A program made the translations under genes and the position numbers. A DNA stretch of 64,000 bases from Marinobacter nanhaiticus D15-8W (GTDB taxonomy: Bacteria; Pseudomonadota; Gammaproteobacteria; Pseudomonadales; Oleiphilaceae): positions 496,001 to 560,000 of the forward strand of contig NZ_AP028878.1 in NCBI RefSeq assembly GCF_036511935.1, written 5' to 3'. Of this stretch, positions 61,681 to 64,000 are shown piece after piece (positions within the stretch are counted from its first letter, which is position 1; every line of letters begins with the position of its first letter). Below the pieces are notes generated by a model. It was not told the origin of the DNA. It was given only the letters and a program-made list of their open reading frames with translations, and did no database searches.

Positions 61681-62611
61681 TCACGCCGTTGGCCGCATCG
61701 ATCTTGCGGATAACTTCCCAGTGTTCCTTGAAGGTGATGGGAATGAACTTCGCCTCGCCGGACTTCGCGAATTCTTCCTGCAGGGACGAGCCTTCCCAGT
61801 CGAAGGAAAAGAAGGCTTCCTTGATCTTGTCCTGCAATTCCGGCTTGAGGTTGTAGGCAATGCCGTAGCCGGTGGTCGGGAAGGTCTGGGAGGTGTAGAG
61901 GGTCTTGATCTGGTCTTCGGTCACGACGTCACGTTGGAGCATCCGATCCAGGACCGAGTTGGCAATGGCGGCCGCCGGGTAGTCCTTGTTCGCCACGCCG
62001 AGGATGGAATTGTCATGCTTGCCGGAAAACACCGGTTCGAAGTCTTCACCGGCGACCATGCCGTAGTCGGCTTTCAGGATCGCCGAGGGCGCCTTGTAGC
62101 CGGAGTTGGAGGTCTGTGAGGTAAAGGCCAGTTCCTTGCCCTTGATGTCCTCGACGTCTTCGATGCCCGAATCCGGATGGGTGATGATTTCCATCTCGTA
62201 GCCGAAGGAGCCATCTTGAGATGCCATGATGGTGAATGGACGGAAACCGGCGCAGGCCACAGCCAGCGGGTTTGAGCCGGTATTGAAGCCGGCGATGTGC
62301 AGACGGCCGGCACGCATGGCTTCGATCTGGGCGGCGTTGGACTGCACCGGGAAGAATTGGACCTTCTTGCCGGTGACCTCTTCCAGGTGCGTCAGGAAAT
62401 CGGACCAGGCTTCCTTGTACACGGCCGGGTCTTCGACCGGGGTGTAGGCAAAGATCAGGGTGGACGGATCGATCTGTTTGGACTCGTCCTCCGGAATGTC
62501 CGCAATCAGATCGCCGTCCTTGTCGGTGTAGCGATCGTCGAGTTGGAAATCCGCGTGAGCCAGCATCGGCATCAATAGCGTAGCGCAAGCGATGGTCAGC
62601 AACTTTTTCAT
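61664..62611 (-). CDS. phnD: Phosphate/phosphite/phosphonate-binding protein PhnD
   Basis: This 315-residue periplasmic protein has a signal peptide ending near MLAHA-D. The mature part reads LIFAYTPVEDPAVY, VQFFPVQSNAAQIEAMRAGRLHIAGF, TSQTSNSGYKAPSAIL and FSGKHDNSILGVANKDYPAAA, typical PhnD/PtxB ligand-binding segments. Specificity for phosphonate versus phosphite cannot be decided by eye. The start at 62611 gives a clean signal peptide; the frame is open upstream but lacks a site. It is the first gene of the operon and follows a Pho-box promoter. Confidence 0.9.
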   Translation of the reverse strand: MKKLLTIACATLLMPMLAHADFQLDDRYTDKDGDLIADIPEDESKQIDPSTLIFAYTPVEDPAVYKEAWSDFLTHLEEVTGKKVQFFPVQSNAAQIEAMRAGRLHIAGFNTGSNPLAVACAGFRPFTIMASQDGSFGYEMEIITHPDSGIEDVEDIKGKELAFTSQTSNSGYKAPSAILKADYGMVAGEDFEPVFSGKHDNSILGVANKDYPAAAIANSVLDRMLQRDVVTEDQIKTLYTSQTFPTTGYGIAYNLKPELQDKIKEAFFSFDWEGSSLQEEFAKSGEAKFIPITFKEHWEVIRKIDAANGVTYDCR

Positions 62612-62699
62612 CTTACATATCCCTTTGAGTTGACGGTTTTCGATGGCCCCGCCCGATTGCACTGATCGGGGCACCGCAGCTTTCCAGATCGCACCCTAC

Positions 62700-62731
62700 G
62701 TTATAGCAGCCAAATGGCACTTTTGTGACAG
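62700..62731 (-). promoter_or_regulatory. Pho-box promoter of the phn operon
   Basis: On the minus strand CTGTCACAAAAGTGCCAT (62714-62731) matches 15 of 18 positions of the PhoB box: two 7-bp half sites with a 4-bp spacer. Eight bases downstream is TATAAC (62700-62705), a plausible -10 element. The box is about 100 bases from the phnD ATG. Confidence 0.72.
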
Positions 62732-62774
62732 CGATTTAGAAATGCCCATGCATCAATTGGTTAGTAGGTTGTTT

Positions 62775-62792
62775 CTGTCATATCACCGACAT
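62775..62792 (+). promoter_or_regulatory. Second Pho-box-like sequence, facing the TRAP gene
   Basis: CTGTCATATCACCGACAT matches 15 of 18 positions of the PhoB consensus on the plus strand. It lies 178 bases before the TRAP binding-protein start. No clear -10 follows at the expected distance, so it may be a helper site for the phn promoter instead. Confidence 0.4.
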
Positions 62793-62969
62793 AGTTTTTG
62801 ACAATTGATCAATTTCTGGACGAATCGCGAAACCCCGACGATTATCAGTAGTGGTGCTGGGAGCTTCGCGCCGAGGGTAGTATCGGGCTCCAGAAAACCG
62901 GCCCATTAGCGTGCGAGCTCGCTGACTCCAGGATCCTGACAACAACAATGACAGTGGGGACAGCTACAA

Positions 62970-64000
62970 ATGGAAGCTCTAATCAATCGTCGAAATATCG
63001 GTATCGCCCGAAAGACGGCGCGTGAGCGCCTCGGCCTGAAAAAAGGCCTGATGAAATCCTTTACCTTCGTCGCCGCCCTGGCCGGCGCCTCTTTACTCGC
63101 CACCTTTTCTGTCAGTACACCGGCTTCTGCGGCTACCACCTGGAAGATTCAGTCCGTATGGGATGCCGGTACCGTGGGCTATGACCTCTTCGAGGAATGG
63201 TGTAATTCCATGGAGAAGAAGAGCGGCGGCGAGCTGATCTTCCGTTGTTTCCCGGCCAAGGCCGTAGCGGCGGACAACAACGCCCTGTTCGACGCGGTGC
63301 GCAACGGTGTCCTGCAGGGAATGAATCCATTCACCCTCTACTGGTCCGGCAAGATTCCCGCGTCGGTCTTCCTATCGTCCTATCCTGCCGGCCCTGATCA
63401 GCCGCACCAGTGGGATACGCTGTTCTATGCCATGGGCATGCTGGAAAAGACACGGGAAATCTACCAGAAATACGGCCTGTTCTATGTCGGCCCAATCCAG
63501 CATGACGCCAACATCATCCACTCGAAGAAACCGGTGAGCAGCCTGGCTGACCTGAAGGGCATGAAGATCCGTGTGCCCGGCGGCATGGTGGCCGAGGTGT
63601 TCCAGCAGTTCGGTGTGTCCACCGTGAGTCTACCGGGTTCCGATATCTTCCCGGCGCTGGAAAAGGGCACCATCGACGCGGCTGACTACGTGGGTCCGGC
63701 AGTGAATTACGAACTGGGCTTCTCCCAGGTGACCGACTACATCCTGTTTGGACCGCCGGGGGTGATGTCGATCTACCAGCCGGTGGACCTGATGGACCTG
63801 ACCGTCAATATGCGCGCCTGGAATGCACTGGATCCGGAACTGCAGCAACTGGTCGAGGACGAGGTCCGTAGCTACTCGATGAAGCACTACCTCACCATCC
63901 AGGAGCGCAACGTCGAGGCCATGGAGAAGTTCAAGGCGGAAGGCGACACCGTGTCCCGTCTGAGCCAGCAGGACCTGATGGAGTTCCGCCGCGCCGCCAT
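62970..64000 (+). CDS. TRAP transporter substrate-binding protein DctP/TakP-like (3' end outside the window)
   Basis: The reading frame is open from 62970 to the window edge (343 complete codons). After a hydrophobic export segment (SFTFVAALAGASLLATFSV, ending near PASAA) the mature protein begins TTWKIQSVWDAGTVGYDLFEE. It then has LADLKGMKIRVPGG and SLPGSDIFPALEKGTIDAAD, the conserved DctP segments including the Arg that binds the carboxylate. It captures a carboxylic or keto acid in the periplasm for a TRAP permease. GGGGA lies 9 bases before the ATG at 62970; ATG at 63051 would give a shorter signal peptide. The gene is divergent from phnD. Confidence 0.85.
   Translation, partial: MEALINRRNIGIARKTARERLGLKKGLMKSFTFVAALAGASLLATFSVSTPASAATTWKIQSVWDAGTVGYDLFEEWCNSMEKKSGGELIFRCFPAKAVAADNNALFDAVRNGVLQGMNPFTLYWSGKIPASVFLSSYPAGPDQPHQWDTLFYAMGMLEKTREIYQKYGLFYVGPIQHDANIIHSKKPVSSLADLKGMKIRVPGGMVAEVFQQFGVSTVSLPGSDIFPALEKGTIDAADYVGPAVNYELGFSQVTDYILFGPPGVMSIYQPVDLMDLTVNMRAWNALDPELQQLVEDEVRSYSMKHYLTIQERNVEAMEKFKAEGDTVSRLSQQDLMEFRRAA

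Noticed and set aside
62798..62812. FNR-like sequence TTGACAATTGATCAA upstream of the TRAP gene
   Set aside because: The half sites are separated by five bases instead of four, so it does not fit the FNR/DNR palindrome; probably chance in an AT-rich stretch.

Overview
The window is GC-rich, densely packed bacterial chromosome. It looks like an aerobic, facultatively denitrifying marine gammaproteobacterium of the Marinobacter type. That assignment is an inference from gene content: membrane cytochrome-c urate oxidase, a Pseudomonas-like dsbG/tlpA/dsbD plus two-component block, Cu nitrite reductase, TRAP and FNT transporters and many PAS/GGDEF proteins. No rRNA, tRNA, CRISPR array, prophage or intact insertion sequence was found.

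Region 1 (161-20307) is a complete purine-degradation island. A leftward operon (xdhA-xdhB-xdhC-uraD-uraH-guaD-puuD) converts guanine to xanthine, urate, 5-hydroxyisourate, OHCU and allantoin. A divergent rightward run encodes a nucleoside/nucleobase-type ABC transporter (ATPase and two permeases), a Tsx-like outer-membrane channel, a RutR-like TetR regulator, allantoinase PuuE, allantoicase, ureidoglycolate lyase and an amidohydrolase. Together these take urate nitrogen to urea and glyoxylate. Two 2-oxoglutarate/Fe(II) oxygenases of the isopenicillin-N-synthase/thymine-hydroxylase type lie at its two ends. Two RutR-like palindromes sit in the central divergent promoter.

Region 2 (20473-25086) holds an FMN-riboswitch-controlled lumazine synthase, a SulP transporter, a haloacid dehalogenase and an ornithine-cyclodeaminase-family protein. 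Region 3 (25252-33309) is a thiol-redox block: dsbD, an Lgt-like/TlpA fusion and dsbG, divergent from a two-component system whose kinase has a single cysteine, in its sensor domain. PmrA/QseB-type direct repeats lie on both sides. A small membrane protein, a persulfide-dioxygenase-like MBL/rhodanese protein and a DUF1127 miniprotein follow. Region 4 (33359-37940) has a TSUP permease, a three-domain copper nitrite reductase with an FNR-type class II promoter, and a FixL-like haem-PAS protein with degenerate GGDEF and intact EAL.

Region 5 (38236-50595) is mixed metabolism: DUF3750 lipoprotein, GST, methyltransferase, acetyltransferase, YnfA, aminotransferase, a PoxB-like ThDP enzyme, a spermidine-synthase-like protein, an FNT channel, an octahaem cytochrome with TPRs and a PLD/cardiolipin-synthase-like lipoprotein. 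Region 6 (51424-58046) has an outer-membrane transporter-like protein, a periplasmic arylsulfatase and two tandem PAS-GAF-GGDEF paralogues, one with a degenerate active site. Region 7 (58198-62611) is a phnD-phnC-phnE-phnE-HAD operon behind a Pho-box promoter. The window ends inside a TRAP substrate-binding protein gene.

A dispersed palindromic repeat family occurs in four intergenic gaps (about 1472, 16282, 20320 and 50788). It has a roughly 26-bp core plus an adjoining hairpin whose stem changes on both arms between copies. It is the main non-coding structure that ordinary gene annotation does not explain.
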